A DNA stretch of 16,205 bases. Origin: Bacteroidales bacterium. GTDB lineage: Bacteria > Bacteroidota > Bacteroidia > Bacteroidales > Muribaculaceae. This document shows, one piece after another, positions 1 through 6,881 of this stretch; the stretch's first letter is position 1, and each line of letters begins with the position of its first letter. Under the pieces are notes generated by a model. That model saw only the letters and a list, made by a program, of their open reading frames with translations. It had not been told where the DNA came from and ran no database searches. The translations under genes and the position numbers were made by a program. The stretch spans positions 1 through 16,205 of the forward strand of contig SFOH01000067.1 of the NCBI GenBank assembly GCA_004552485.1. Reading direction: 5' to 3'.

Positions 1-80
1 TAATATTTGAATCTCATATCATGTTGTGCTGTAAAACATAAAGACTTTTCAACAAATAATTAACCACTCGTTATCTATTC

Positions 81-360
81 CGCTACCCCACGATTGTATG
101 GGTTGGGATTTTGCAGTCAATTTTGAGTGATGTTATTGAATTACAATAAGTTAAACCCTCGCTATCCCAAAACGTGATTTGCAGATGTTAAGGAGTGTAA
201 AATTTGGAGGTTTTGAGGTCTGAAATCGGGTCATACAATTTTGATGTAAGTGTTTTATTCTCAAAAAGTTCTGCGAAAAAATTTCGCAGGTTTTGACAAC
301 ACTTACTATTCCTTTTTTGTGGAGGATGTTTTGATGTCTTGGGGTAGCGAATGGGTAGCG
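81..360. repeat. Inverted CGCTACCC / GGGTAGCG motif set
   Basis: The ten bases CGCTACCCCA at 81-90 are repeated in inverted orientation at 340-349 (TGGGGTAGCG). A second inverted copy, GGGTAGCG, lies at 353-360, and a one-base variant CGCTATCCC at 160-168 has the same orientation as the first copy. The similarity extends somewhat beyond the core: ATTCCGCTACCCCACGA on the left matches ATTCGCTACCCCAAGA read on the other strand on the right, with one gap and one mismatch. The motif copies are seen directly; any role as recombinase or regulator binding sites is inference. Confidence 0.5.
246..306. repeat. 61-bp interrupted dyad
   Basis: Three nested inverted repeats share one centre: GTAAGTGTT (246-254) with AACACTTAC (298-306), TCAAAA (261-266) with TTTTGA (291-296), and CTGCGAAA (271-278) with TTTCGCAG (282-289) around the loop AAA. 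The arrangement is symmetric at both DNA and RNA level, so it could be a protein-binding dyad or a long hairpin. There is no T-run that would make it an ordinary terminator. Confidence 0.6.
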
Positions 361-410
361 TGTATCACTTTATAAAAGGTTATTTTGATACATTTGGGGG
401 TAAATAGACA

Positions 411-439
411 AGAAAAAACCACCCCAAAATTGAGGTGGT
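411..439 (-). terminator. Intrinsic terminator after the DUF2795 gene
   Basis: Read on the minus strand, an 8-bp stem (432-439 with 418-425, one G-T wobble) closes a six-base loop and is followed directly by a run of Ts (complement of 413-418). It lies about 50 bases beyond the stop codon of the DUF2795 gene, as expected for its terminator. Confidence 0.75.
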
Positions 440-488
440 CTCCACTGTAAGTTTCTTATTTTTAATTAGTTAACTAACTGATTTTCAG

Positions 489-710
489 TTAGTATTCATC
501 CTCGTTGAAGAAGAAGTCTTCTTTGGAGGGATAGTCGGGCCAGATGTCTTCGATGCATTCGTAGGTCTCGCCCTCGTCTTCCATCTCCTGGAGGTTCTCT
601 ATCACTTCGAGGGGCGCGCCGGAGCGCTGTGCGTAGTCAATCAGTTCTTCTTTTGTGGCAGGCCAGGGTGCATCCTCAAGCTTTGATGCCAGTTCAAGTG
701 TCCAGTACAT
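489..710 (-). CDS. DUF2795 family small acidic protein
   Basis: A 73-residue soluble protein belonging to a small family widespread in Bacteroidales. The family hallmark is a central segment beginning WPATKEELIDYA, followed by the conserved GAP and VIENLQE residues (about residues 17-43), then a very acidic C-terminal half with the conserved stretch EDIWPDYPSKEDF near the end. It has no signal peptide or membrane segment. Family membership rests on remembered family features; the function is unknown. The start is the ATG at 708-710, about 100 bases downstream of a well-formed promoter at 817-847, and the gene is closed by its own terminator at 411-439, so it is probably transcribed as a single gene even though it follows the kdsD-pduO pair on the same strand. 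The length matches the usual 70-75 residues of the family. Confidence 0.85.
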   Translation of the reverse strand: MYWTLELASKLEDAPWPATKEELIDYAQRSGAPLEVIENLQEMEDEGETYECIEDIWPDYPSKEDFFFNEDEY

Positions 711-816
711 TCTTATTTGGTTTTTTGTTTGTTTATCAATGGTTTATCTGCGGTCTATGCGCCGTTCTCACCGGGGCGGCACAGGCGGCTGTCCACCGCT
801 ATGCTTTTTGGGCGTG

Positions 817-847
817 CAAAGTTACTGCTTTTATTTCAATATCCAAA
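817..847 (-). promoter_or_regulatory. Bacteroidota-type promoter for the DUF2795 gene
   Basis: On the minus strand TTTG (complement of 844-847) is followed after 19 bases by TAACTTTG (complement of 817-824). This is an exact match to the -33 TTTG / -7 TAnnTTTG consensus of the Bacteroidota primary sigma factor. The predicted start of transcription is near 810, giving a leader of about 100 nt before the ATG. Confidence 0.75.
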
Positions 848-889
848 CTTTTTGGAGGGTTTTGCAGGGCCTTATGCGCGATTATTGCG

Positions 890-1447
890 TTATTTAACAC
901 TTGTTTCGGGTTCCCAGTATGTGTCGGGGACGCTGGCCAGGTGGTTGAGGTAGCGTGCGAGGACGAACAGGTAGTCGGACAGACGGTTGATGTACTTGAT
1001 GATGAGGGGGTCGACGGCAGTGGTGGCGGCGAGGGTGACGATGCGTCGTTCGGCACGGCGGGCGACGGTGCGGGCCACCTGGGCGTGGCAGGAGGCTTTG
1101 GAGCCCTGGGGGAGGATGAAGCGGTTCTGGCGCGTGAGGCCTTCTTCCATGAGGTCGATTTTTTTCTCAAGCATGAGGATGTTTTCTTCGCGGAAGGGTT
1201 GGGGCTGCCACTTGCTGTCTTCTTCGGTGGCGAGGGCGGCGCCGATGTCGAAGAGGCGGTTCTGGACGGTGGTGAGGGTGAGGACGAGCTGGGGGTCGGG
1301 AATGTTCGAGGCGATGATGAGGCCGAGGTGGGCGTTGAGTTCGTCGACGGTGCCGTAGGCTTCGAGGCGTGCGCTGTCTTTTGAGACACGTGTGCCTCCG
1401 ACGAGGGAGGTGGTGCCGGTGTCGCCGGTGCGCGTGTAAACTTTCAT
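890..1447 (-). CDS. pduO: PduO-type ATP:cob(I)alamin adenosyltransferase
   Basis: This 185-residue enzyme transfers the adenosyl group of ATP to cob(I)alamin, giving adenosylcobalamin, the cofactor of methylmalonyl-CoA mutase and related enzymes; it acts in the cytosol as a trimer. The N-terminal ATP-binding motif is complete (TRTGDTGTTSLVGG, residues 5-18, then RVSKD 20-24), followed by YGTVDELNA (31-39). The catalytic and ATP-contacting RRAER lies at 130-134 and the cobalamin-site helix NRLSDYLF at 154-161. Length and motif order fit the MMAB/PduO family, and nothing appears truncated. The ATG at 1445-1447 lies 30 bases after the kdsD stop, so the two genes are very likely cotranscribed. 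No obvious terminator follows. The symbol pduO is used for the family; cobO would name an unrelated fold with the same activity. Confidence 0.93.
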   Translation of the reverse strand: MKVYTRTGDTGTTSLVGGTRVSKDSARLEAYGTVDELNAHLGLIIASNIPDPQLVLTLTTVQNRLFDIGAALATEEDSKWQPQPFREENILMLEKKIDLMEEGLTRQNRFILPQGSKASCHAQVARTVARRAERRIVTLAATTAVDPLIIKYINRLSDYLFVLARYLNHLASVPDTYWEPETSVK

Positions 1448-1477
1448 AATTTCAGAGGTTTTTGGGGTGAGAGGTTA

Positions 1478-2095
1478 TTATTTTATGTGGTTGTCGCCGC
1501 GGGCGGCGCCGCCCAGGTATCCGCCGTGGTGGCGGCGGGCATAGTCTGCGGCGGTAAATCCGATGCGTTCCATGGTGCTGACCACGAGTACGTCGCCGAT
1601 GACGGTCATGGCCGTGGTGGAGGTGGTGGGGGTGAGGCCGAGGGGGCACACTTCGGGGGCGCCCCCGGTGGGGAGGGTGACGGTTGCCAGCTCGGCCAGA
1701 GGGCTGTCGGGGTTGCCGGTGATGACGATGAAGGGGATACCGGGGAAGAGGCCGCGCACGAGGCTCACGAGCTCCACGATTTCGCGGGTCTTGCCGGAGT
1801 TGGAGATGAGCAGCATGACGTCGTCGGGCTGGAGCACACCCAGGTCGCCGTGCTGGGCTTCGGCGGGATGGAGGTTGACGGCGGGGGTGCCGGTCGAGGA
1901 GAAGGTGGTTGCGATGTTGAGGGCTATCTGGCCGGCTTTGCCCATGCCGGAGGTGACCAGCTTGCCGTGGCGGCGGTGGACGTGTTCGATGATGAGGTCG
2001 ACGGCGCGTTCGTAGGCGTCAGAGACGGGGATGGCGGCTATGGCGCGGCTCTCGGCATCCAGGATGCGGCGCATGATGTCTGTTGCAGTGCTCAT
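1478..2095 (-). CDS. kdsD: SIS-only D-arabinose-5-phosphate isomerase (KdsD/KpsF-like)
   Basis: A predicted cytosolic isomerase interconverting D-ribulose-5-phosphate and D-arabinose-5-phosphate, the first committed step towards Kdo of lipopolysaccharide. Counting from the ATG at 2093-2095 the protein has 205 residues and consists of a single SIS domain: GMGKAG (50-55), HPAEAQHGDLG (76-86), SNSGKT (98-103) and the C-terminal RHHGGYLG (188-195), which supplies the conserved active-site histidine region. The two CBS domains that follow in the roughly 320-residue E. coli KdsD and GutQ are absent; SIS-only versions are known from Bacteroides fragilis, so this is normal for the phylum. An in-frame ATG at 2108-2110 would add five residues and cannot be excluded; longer frames would run through the promoter at 2166-2196. 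The gene leads a pair with pduO. Confidence 0.88.
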   Translation of the reverse strand: MSTATDIMRRILDAESRAIAAIPVSDAYERAVDLIIEHVHRRHGKLVTSGMGKAGQIALNIATTFSSTGTPAVNLHPAEAQHGDLGVLQPDDVMLLISNSGKTREIVELVSLVRGLFPGIPFIVITGNPDSPLAELATVTLPTGGAPEVCPLGLTPTTSTTAMTVIGDVLVVSTMERIGFTAADYARRHHGGYLGGAARGDNHIK

Positions 2096-2165
2096 TTCTT
2101 CGGTTTGCATAGTGAACCGCGCGGGGCAAGACGGGGTCTTGGCGCCGCGGGCTTTTAATTTTCTG

Positions 2166-2196
2166 CAAAGGTAATAATTTTTATTGATTCCGCATA
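2166..2196 (-). promoter_or_regulatory. Promoter for kdsD-pduO
   Basis: On the minus strand TATG (complement of 2193-2196, one mismatch to TTTG) precedes TACCTTTG (complement of 2166-2173) by 19 bases. The predicted start is near 2159, about 50-65 nt before the possible kdsD start codons, which supports choosing one of those short starts. Confidence 0.6.
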
Positions 2197-2272
2197 GGAT
2201 TCGGCCCGTAATGGTGAAAGATGTTGGCCGCGATGAGGCGATACCCCGACCACGAATGTGCGCCGTTGGGCT

Positions 2273-2331
2273 AAAAATCTCGCGAAAACCGCGCGAAAAC
2301 TGTCCCAAAACCTCTCGAAAACGGCCTGAAA
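2273..2331. promoter_or_regulatory. Helically phased A-tracts between divergent promoters
   Basis: A-tracts begin at 2273, 2285, 2296, 2307, 2318 and 2329. The last five are spaced exactly 11 bp apart and the first 12 bp. Between them lie unrelated GC-rich hexamers to heptamers, so the period belongs to the A-tracts. Phased A-tracts at about one helical turn are the classic sign of intrinsically bent DNA. The block sits roughly 60-120 bp upstream of the rho promoter and 80-140 bp upstream of the kdsD promoter, so it could influence both, but any effect is inferred. Confidence 0.6.
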
Positions 2332-2364
2332 TGCCGCCTCAGCCTAAACTTTTGGCCCGCGGCT

Positions 2365-2396
2365 ATTGTTAATCTGAAAAAGAAGTTGTAACTTTG
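2365..2396 (+). promoter_or_regulatory. Promoter for rho
   Basis: ATTG (2365-2368, one mismatch to TTTG) is followed after 20 bases by TAACTTTG (2389-2396), an exact -7 element. The predicted start is near 2403, leaving an untranslated leader of about 420 nt before rho. I saw no better promoter closer to the gene. Confidence 0.65.
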
Positions 2397-2402
2397 CACT
2401 CG

Positions 2403-2821
2403 CAAAACGGACACTCAGGTCCCTCTTCCCCCTCCATTTTTTAGTGGTTTGCACGGCTTTGCGGTCCGCCTCAGGACACCGCGCAAAGCTCTCCCGGCAG
2501 GGCGGACCCTCTCCCCTCAGCCCTCGCGGCACCCGGCCGTTGCCTCGCGCTTCCGACCCACGTTGCCGCCCGGCTCTCTGCCAAAAATCAGAGTTTTTCC
2601 CATAAAACATCACCTCCAACACGGCACGTGTCCGCCGTCATCCCCCAGAAAATCAACGCTTTGCCGACCGGCCACAAGGGCATAACCTTGCAACCGCCTC
2701 TTCTGCGCCGCAGCCGGCATCCCTCCGAAAAAATAGAATATCAACAGCCCGTCCGAGGCGCCCGCCCCACTCCGGCCCGCTGCCTTGCAGAGCACTGAAA
2801 CCCCTTACATAAATACCATTT
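2403..2821 (+). promoter_or_regulatory. Long C-rich untranslated leader of rho
   Basis: There is no ATG anywhere between the promoter and the rho start at 2822, so the leader appears untranslated. A hand count of 2521-2820 gives about 122 C against 57 G, the composition favoured by Rho for RNA binding. Near its 5' end two hairpins compete. Hairpin A pairs 2456-2467 with 2474-2477 and 2482-2489 (12 bp with a four-base bulge). Hairpin B pairs GGTCCGCC at 2463-2470 with GGCGGACC at 2501-2508. Both use 2463-2470, so they exclude each other. In enterobacteria Rho represses its own gene by terminating in the leader; the same logic here is inference, and C exceeds G in neighbouring plus-strand genes as well. 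Confidence 0.5.
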
Positions 2822-4849
2822 ATGTTCAATATCACCGAATTAGAGAATATGACCGACGAGGCCCTGCGCGAGACCGCCAAAGGCCTTGGTCTCCAGAAGA
2901 TTAGCTCCATGGACCGTCAGGATATGGTCTACGGCATCCTTGACCAGCAGGCCATCGACAAGGCCGCTGCCGACGCCCAGCGTCCCCCCAAGAAAAAAGG
3001 CAAGAAGAACGCCTCCGGCACCACCGCCGACGCTCCCGCCGCCGACGCCGCCGAGGCTCCCAAGCGCGGCCGCCGCAAGAAAGAAGCCGCTGACGCAGAG
3101 ACTCCTGCCGCCGACACCGCCGTTGCCGAGGCTCCCGCCGAGGCCACTCCGGCTCCCGCTGCCGACGCTCAGCCCGCCGCCGAAGAAAAGCCCAAGAAAC
3201 GCCGCGGCCGCCCCACCAAAGCCGAGAAAGCCGCCGCCGAGGCCGCTGCCGCTCAGGCTTCCGAGCCCGCCGCAGAGGCTCCCGTCCAGACCGAGCTCTC
3301 CTTCACGGAAGAGACTCCCGCTGCCGCCGAGCCTAATGACACCCAAGCCGCCGCTCCCGCTGCCGAGCCCGCTCCCGCCGAGGCCGCCGCAGTTCCAGCC
3401 GCCGAGCAGACCGCCGCACCGCGCGTCTTCGTCCACAACACCGCCGACAACGACACCGAGAAAAAAACCGACGCCTCCTTCTCCGAGTTCTTCGGCAACA
3501 ACGGCGGCGCCCGCACCTTCAAGCCCCGCTCCCAGCGCGAGAAAGAGCTTGCCGCCGAGCAGGCGCGCCTCAACCCGCCCACGCCCGCGCCGCTGCCGCC
3601 CATGCCCCCCATCACCATCGCCGAGCCCACCCCCAACACTCAGGTGGCACCCCAGCCCGCCCAGGGCAAGAAGAAGAAAAACCGCAACCGCCAGGCCGAC
3701 CCCCGCGTCACCGAGCGCCGCTTCGACTTCTCCGACCTCATCCAGACCATCGGCGTCCTCGAAATCGACCCCCAGGGCCACGGATTCCTCCGCTCCGCCG
3801 ACTACAACTACATGCCCTCCCCCGACGACATCTACGTCACCCAGCAGCAGATCAAACAACATTCGCTCAAAACCGGCGACGTCGTCGAGTGCACCATCCG
3901 CGCCCCCAAAGAGAATGAGAAATACTTCCCCCTCTCCTCCGTGCTCATGGTCAACGGCCGCTCGCCCCGCTTCATGCGCGACCGCGTGCCCTTCGAACAC
4001 CTCACACCCCTCTTCCCCGACGAGAAGTTCGACCTCACCGGCGGCAAGACCACCAACAACCTCTCCACCCGCGTCGTGGACATGTTCTCGCCCATCGGCA
4101 AGGGTCAGCGCGGCCTCATCGTGGCGCCCCCCAAGACCGGTAAGACCATCCTGCTCAAGAACGTCGCCAACGCCATCGCCGAGAACCATCCCGAGGCCTA
4201 CATCATGATACTCCTCATCGACGAGCGCCCCGAGGAGGTCACCGACATGCGCCGCTCCGTCAACGCCGAGGTCATCGCCTCGACCTTCGACGAGCCCGCC
4301 GACCGCCACGTGCGCATCGCCCAGATGGTGCTCGAGAAAGCCAAACGCATGGTCGAGTGCGGCCACGACGTCGTCATCTTCCTCGACTCCATCACCCGCC
4401 TGGCCCGCGCCTACAACACCTGCGCCCCCGCCAGCGGCAAAATCCTCTCCGGCGGCGTCGACGCCAGCGCCCTCCAGAAGCCCAAACGCTTCTTCGGCGC
4501 AGCCCGCAACATCGAAGGCGGCGGCTCCCTCACAATCATCGCCACCGCACTCACCGAGACATCCTCCAAGATGGACGAAGTCATCTTCGAAGAGTTCAAA
4601 GGCACCGGCAACATGGAGCTCCAACTCGACCGCAAACTCTCCAACAAGCGCATCTTCCCCGCCGTCGACATCATGGCCTCCTCCACGCGCCGCGACGACC
4701 TGCTACTGCGCCCCGAGACCCTCAACCGCATGTGGATTCTGCGCCGCTTCCTCGGCGACCGCAACTCCATCGAAGCCATGGAATTCATCAAAGAGCGTAT
4801 GGAGCGCACCCTCGACAACGACGAGCTCCTGCGCACCATGAACGGCTGA
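2822..4849 (+). CDS. rho: Transcription termination factor Rho with large disordered insert
   Basis: Hexameric RNA-dependent ATPase that ends transcription at C-rich sites. This protein has 675 residues against about 420 in E. coli. Order: N-terminal helical Rho_N (1-45); an Ala/Pro/Glu-rich low-complexity insert (about 48-297) with basic patches at 55-62, 81-87, 125-136 (containing the AT-hook-like core RGRP) and 283-290; the cold-shock-like RNA-binding domain (about 305-380, GHGFLR at 319-324); then the ATPase core with Walker A APPKTGKT (435-442), ILLIDERPEEV (463-473), Walker B region VVIFLDSITRLARAYN (517-532), and the Q/R-loop region from SGGVDASALQKPKRFFGAAR (543-562). All catalytic motifs are intact. 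A disordered insert at this position is known in Bacteroides Rho, where it drives phase separation in B. thetaiotaomicron. The start fits the family N-terminus (MFNITELE). The gene stands alone, with the long leader described above. Confidence 0.97.
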   Translation: MFNITELENMTDEALRETAKGLGLQKISSMDRQDMVYGILDQQAIDKAAADAQRPPKKKGKKNASGTTADAPAADAAEAPKRGRRKKEAADAETPAADTAVAEAPAEATPAPAADAQPAAEEKPKKRRGRPTKAEKAAAEAAAAQASEPAAEAPVQTELSFTEETPAAAEPNDTQAAAPAAEPAPAEAAAVPAAEQTAAPRVFVHNTADNDTEKKTDASFSEFFGNNGGARTFKPRSQREKELAAEQARLNPPTPAPLPPMPPITIAEPTPNTQVAPQPAQGKKKKNRNRQADPRVTERRFDFSDLIQTIGVLEIDPQGHGFLRSADYNYMPSPDDIYVTQQQIKQHSLKTGDVVECTIRAPKENEKYFPLSSVLMVNGRSPRFMRDRVPFEHLTPLFPDEKFDLTGGKTTNNLSTRVVDMFSPIGKGQRGLIVAPPKTGKTILLKNVANAIAENHPEAYIMILLIDERPEEVTDMRRSVNAEVIASTFDEPADRHVRIAQMVLEKAKRMVECGHDVVIFLDSITRLARAYNTCAPASGKILSGGVDASALQKPKRFFGAARNIEGGGSLTIIATALTETSSKMDEVIFEEFKGTGNMELQLDRKLSNKRIFPAVDIMASSTRRDDLLLRPETLNRMWILRRFLGDRNSIEAMEFIKERMERTLDNDELLRTMNG

Positions 4850-4880
4850 GCGCGTCCTCAGCCCACCCGCATCGCACACG

Positions 4881-4919
4881 CAACGCGCTGCCGCCCGTCC
4901 ACCGGGAGACAGCGCGTTG
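4881..4919. terminator. Hairpin between convergent rho and PEGA/WG genes
   Basis: A perfect 10-bp inverted repeat, CAACGCGCTG (4881-4890) with CAGCGCGTTG (4910-4919), encloses a further short stem CCCG/CGGG. It lies between two convergent stop codons. The flank GTTGTTAT is only weakly T-rich, so it may be a bidirectional terminator or a 3'-end stabilising stem. Confidence 0.55.
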
Positions 4920-4934
4920 CCGCGTTGTTATAGA

Positions 4935-6881
4935 TCACGGTTCAACAGCCGGAGAAACTCCGCCTTCGTCTTCATCAATAAACACTGCGTCATAGCCCAC
5001 TGCGTCATAGCCCACTGATTCGTTACCATGGCGATCTATGACAATCCATTCTCCATCCAGGTAAACGCCGGCTTTCCCGTGACCATAACCAAAATCATAT
5101 TCATAAGCCCCACAATAATCATAATTAACGGCGTCATAAACAGCGGGGATAACCATCTTGCCCGTTTTGTCAATGAAACCGGCTTTGTCATTGATACTCA
5201 CAGCCGCCAGCCCTTCAGAAAAGTATAAAGTATCATCATACCGGGCAGGGATAGCCATGCGGCCTGTCTTATCAATATAGCCCCATTTGCCATTCAGTTT
5301 AACAGCTGCCAAACCTTCTGTGAAACCTCGGGCAGATTCATACTTCAGTGGCGTCACTTGATTTCCGCTATGATCTACAAAGCCCCACTTGCCGTCCTTT
5401 GCCACCACAGCCAATCCCTCTTGTGGGTCTAAAGCATCATCAAACTGCGGTTGGATCAGGACCTTGCCGGTGAAATCTATAACGCCCCATTTACCGTTCT
5501 GTTTCATCAAGACCATGCCTTTATTGATCCAGACGTCATCATATATCACGGGGATAACCAGTCTACCGCTTTTATCATACATACCTTCTTTGCCATTCTG
5601 TCCAACTCTGAAACACTCCCCGTTGTCATGTCCATACACATAGTCATACTCCACCGGGACAATGATTTTGCCCGTCCGGTCAACAGCACCAAACTTGTTG
5701 TTAAGCCACACAACACCCGCCGTCTTACCGAAGGGGTCGCTATTATCATAGATAGCCGGAACGGCAAGATTGCCGGCGCTGTCTATGTAGCCCCATTTGC
5801 CATTAAGCTTAACCGCCGCCATTCCGTTACTGAAGGAGTTGACATAATCATACATGGCCGGAATTATCTCTTTGCCGTTCTCATCGATGAAACCCCATTT
5901 GTCATTGAGTCTCACTCCGGCCTTTCCTTCTTCAAAACTTTTTATATCTCGATACTTTGCCGGAACGATAAAGGCACCGGTCTTGTCTATGATTCCTTCC
6001 TTGCCGTTATAAGTCACGCGGGCTCTGCCTTTGTAAAAGCCATTTGCCCCGTCAAAATCAATGGGAAAGACTTTTTTGCCGTTGACGTCAATAAAACTGC
6101 ACTTATCACCGTCTCTCACCACGGCCAAGCCCTCTGAAAAATCGCTGAAATAATCATATAGCAGAGGAATAATAATGTTACCCGAACGGTCAATACAGCC
6201 CATTTTCCCATTTAATTTAACCAGGGCCATGTTATTGACAAAATTATTTGCTTCCTCATAGACGGCGGGAATTACTATTGTCCCTTTACTGTCAATGTAA
6301 CCGTATTTATCTTTCAGATTAACCGCAGCCAATCCCCCACTGAAACACTCTGCTCCGTCATATATGGCGGGGATAACAACCTGGCGGCGACATTTATAAC
6401 CCCACTTGCCGGTGGTCTCATCTACAAAGGGTTTGTACTTGTCGGTGAGCGAGATGATGTTGCTGAGTTTTCCCTCCAGCGAGGTGGTAGCGCCCTCAGT
6501 GACGGTGGCGTTGAGCGTCACCGGCTCGTAGTCGTCCTTGCTGATAACGACAGTGTGAGCGCCCACAAGCACATTGTTTAGGATGTTTGGGGTGGTGCCA
6601 GCGGAGGCGCCGTCCACGGTGATGGCGGCGTCGTCAGGCTCGTAGGCGATACTGAGGGCGCCGGTTATGGCCTGCAGCGCGGGGAGGGTGAGCGTTCGGG
6701 GAGAGGCGCCCTCGGCCAGCGTCACTGTCACGGCGGCAGGACGATGGGACGGTTTACGCCCCTCCACCACATAGTCGCCGGCGGGGAGCTCGCCGCTCCA
6801 GGTGCCGCGCCCGCACGTCTCATCGTTGATGACAATCTCGGTGGCCGAGTCGGGGGCGACGACAGTGAGGCGCGGCATCAC
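4935..6881 (-). CDS. PEGA/WG-repeat protein, C-terminal part after a frameshift
   Basis: This frame of 648 codons starts at a GTG (6879-6881) or the adjacent ATG (6876-6878), but is probably the distal part of the gene beginning at 7452. It opens inside a PEGA domain (residues 3-55), has a second PEGA domain (about 73-140, with TVDGASAGTTPNI), and from about residue 158 carries about 13 WG repeats of roughly 35 residues and a partial fourteenth (typical unit KWGYIDKTG...IPAxYDD...F.EGLAAVKLNG). WG repeats form beta-rich interaction surfaces; no enzymatic motif is seen. Alone it would lack a signal peptide and begin mid-domain, which argues that the two frames belong to one secreted protein of about 839 residues. 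The WG part is visibly more AT-rich than the PEGA part. The C-terminus is acidic and contains a short tandem duplication. Confidence 0.8.
   Translation of the reverse strand: MMPRLTVVAPDSATEIVINDETCGRGTWSGELPAGDYVVEGRKPSHRPAAVTVTLAEGASPRTLTLPALQAITGALSIAYEPDDAAITVDGASAGTTPNILNNVLVGAHTVVISKDDYEPVTLNATVTEGATTSLEGKLSNIISLTDKYKPFVDETTGKWGYKCRRQVVIPAIYDGAECFSGGLAAVNLKDKYGYIDSKGTIVIPAVYEEANNFVNNMALVKLNGKMGCIDRSGNIIIPLLYDYFSDFSEGLAVVRDGDKCSFIDVNGKKVFPIDFDGANGFYKGRARVTYNGKEGIIDKTGAFIVPAKYRDIKSFEEGKAGVRLNDKWGFIDENGKEIIPAMYDYVNSFSNGMAAVKLNGKWGYIDSAGNLAVPAIYDNSDPFGKTAGVVWLNNKFGAVDRTGKIIVPVEYDYVYGHDNGECFRVGQNGKEGMYDKSGRLVIPVIYDDVWINKGMVLMKQNGKWGVIDFTGKVLIQPQFDDALDPQEGLAVVAKDGKWGFVDHSGNQVTPLKYESARGFTEGLAAVKLNGKWGYIDKTGRMAIPARYDDTLYFSEGLAAVSINDKAGFIDKTGKMVIPAVYDAVNYDYCGAYEYDFGYGHGKAGVYLDGEWIVIDRHGNESVGYDAVGYDAVFIDEDEGGVSPAVEP
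4984..5013. repeat. Two tandem copies of a 15-bp unit
   Basis: The unit ACTGCGTCATAGCCC occurs at 4984-4998 and 4999-5013 without a mismatch, followed by a partial third copy (ACTG). It is in frame with the WG-repeat gene on the minus strand and encodes the doubled peptide VGYDAVGYDAV near the C-terminus, so unit gain or loss would keep the reading frame. Confidence 0.85.

Larger units (their letters stand above)
1..410. other. AT-rich gene-free stretch, possible element flank
   Basis: No reading frame of useful length is visible on either strand, and the base composition is clearly more AT-rich than the genes to the right. The stretch contains four copies of a short motif: CGCTACCCC at 81-89, the variant CGCTATCCC at 160-168, and the inverted form GGGTAGCG at 342-349 and 353-360. 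It also holds a long interrupted dyad at 246-306. Such compositional contrast with inverted short motifs is what one expects beside an integrated element or a recombinase-binding region, but no integrase or second attachment copy lies in the window, so this is only an inference. A lone TACATTTG at 389-396 resembles a -7 element, but no matching -33 element precedes it. Confidence 0.4.

Noticed and set aside
351..407. An 18-codon plus-strand frame starting within the GGGTAGCG motif
   Set aside because: Too short, with no similarity, no promoter and no supporting context.
474..492. An 8-bp perfect AT-rich hairpin overlapping the DUF2795 stop codon
   Set aside because: The stem is weak and overlaps the stop; the stronger GC-containing hairpin with a T-run at 411-439 is the better terminator.
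629..1384. A plus-strand frame of 251 codons across the pduO gene
   Set aside because: It runs through the DUF2795 promoter and antisense to pduO, with no family resemblance.
2096..2308. A longer N-terminus for the KdsD-like protein
   Set aside because: The extra residues have no family similarity and would start upstream of the promoter at 2166-2196.
2449..2685. A possible leader peptide (78 codons from a TTG) upstream of rho
   Set aside because: It has no ATG, a Pro/Arg-rich composition typical of untranslated C-rich DNA, and no resemblance to known rho leader peptides.
2840..4624. A 594-codon open frame antisense to rho
   Set aside because: Gly/Val/Leu-rich low-complexity translation lying wholly opposite an unmistakable rho gene; it arises from GCC/GAC-type codon usage in GC-rich DNA.
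5000..6400. A CRISPR-like or other DNA repeat array in the WG region
   Set aside because: The periodicity of about 105 bp is at protein level; units diverge in DNA and encode WG repeats, with no identical repeats and unique spacers.
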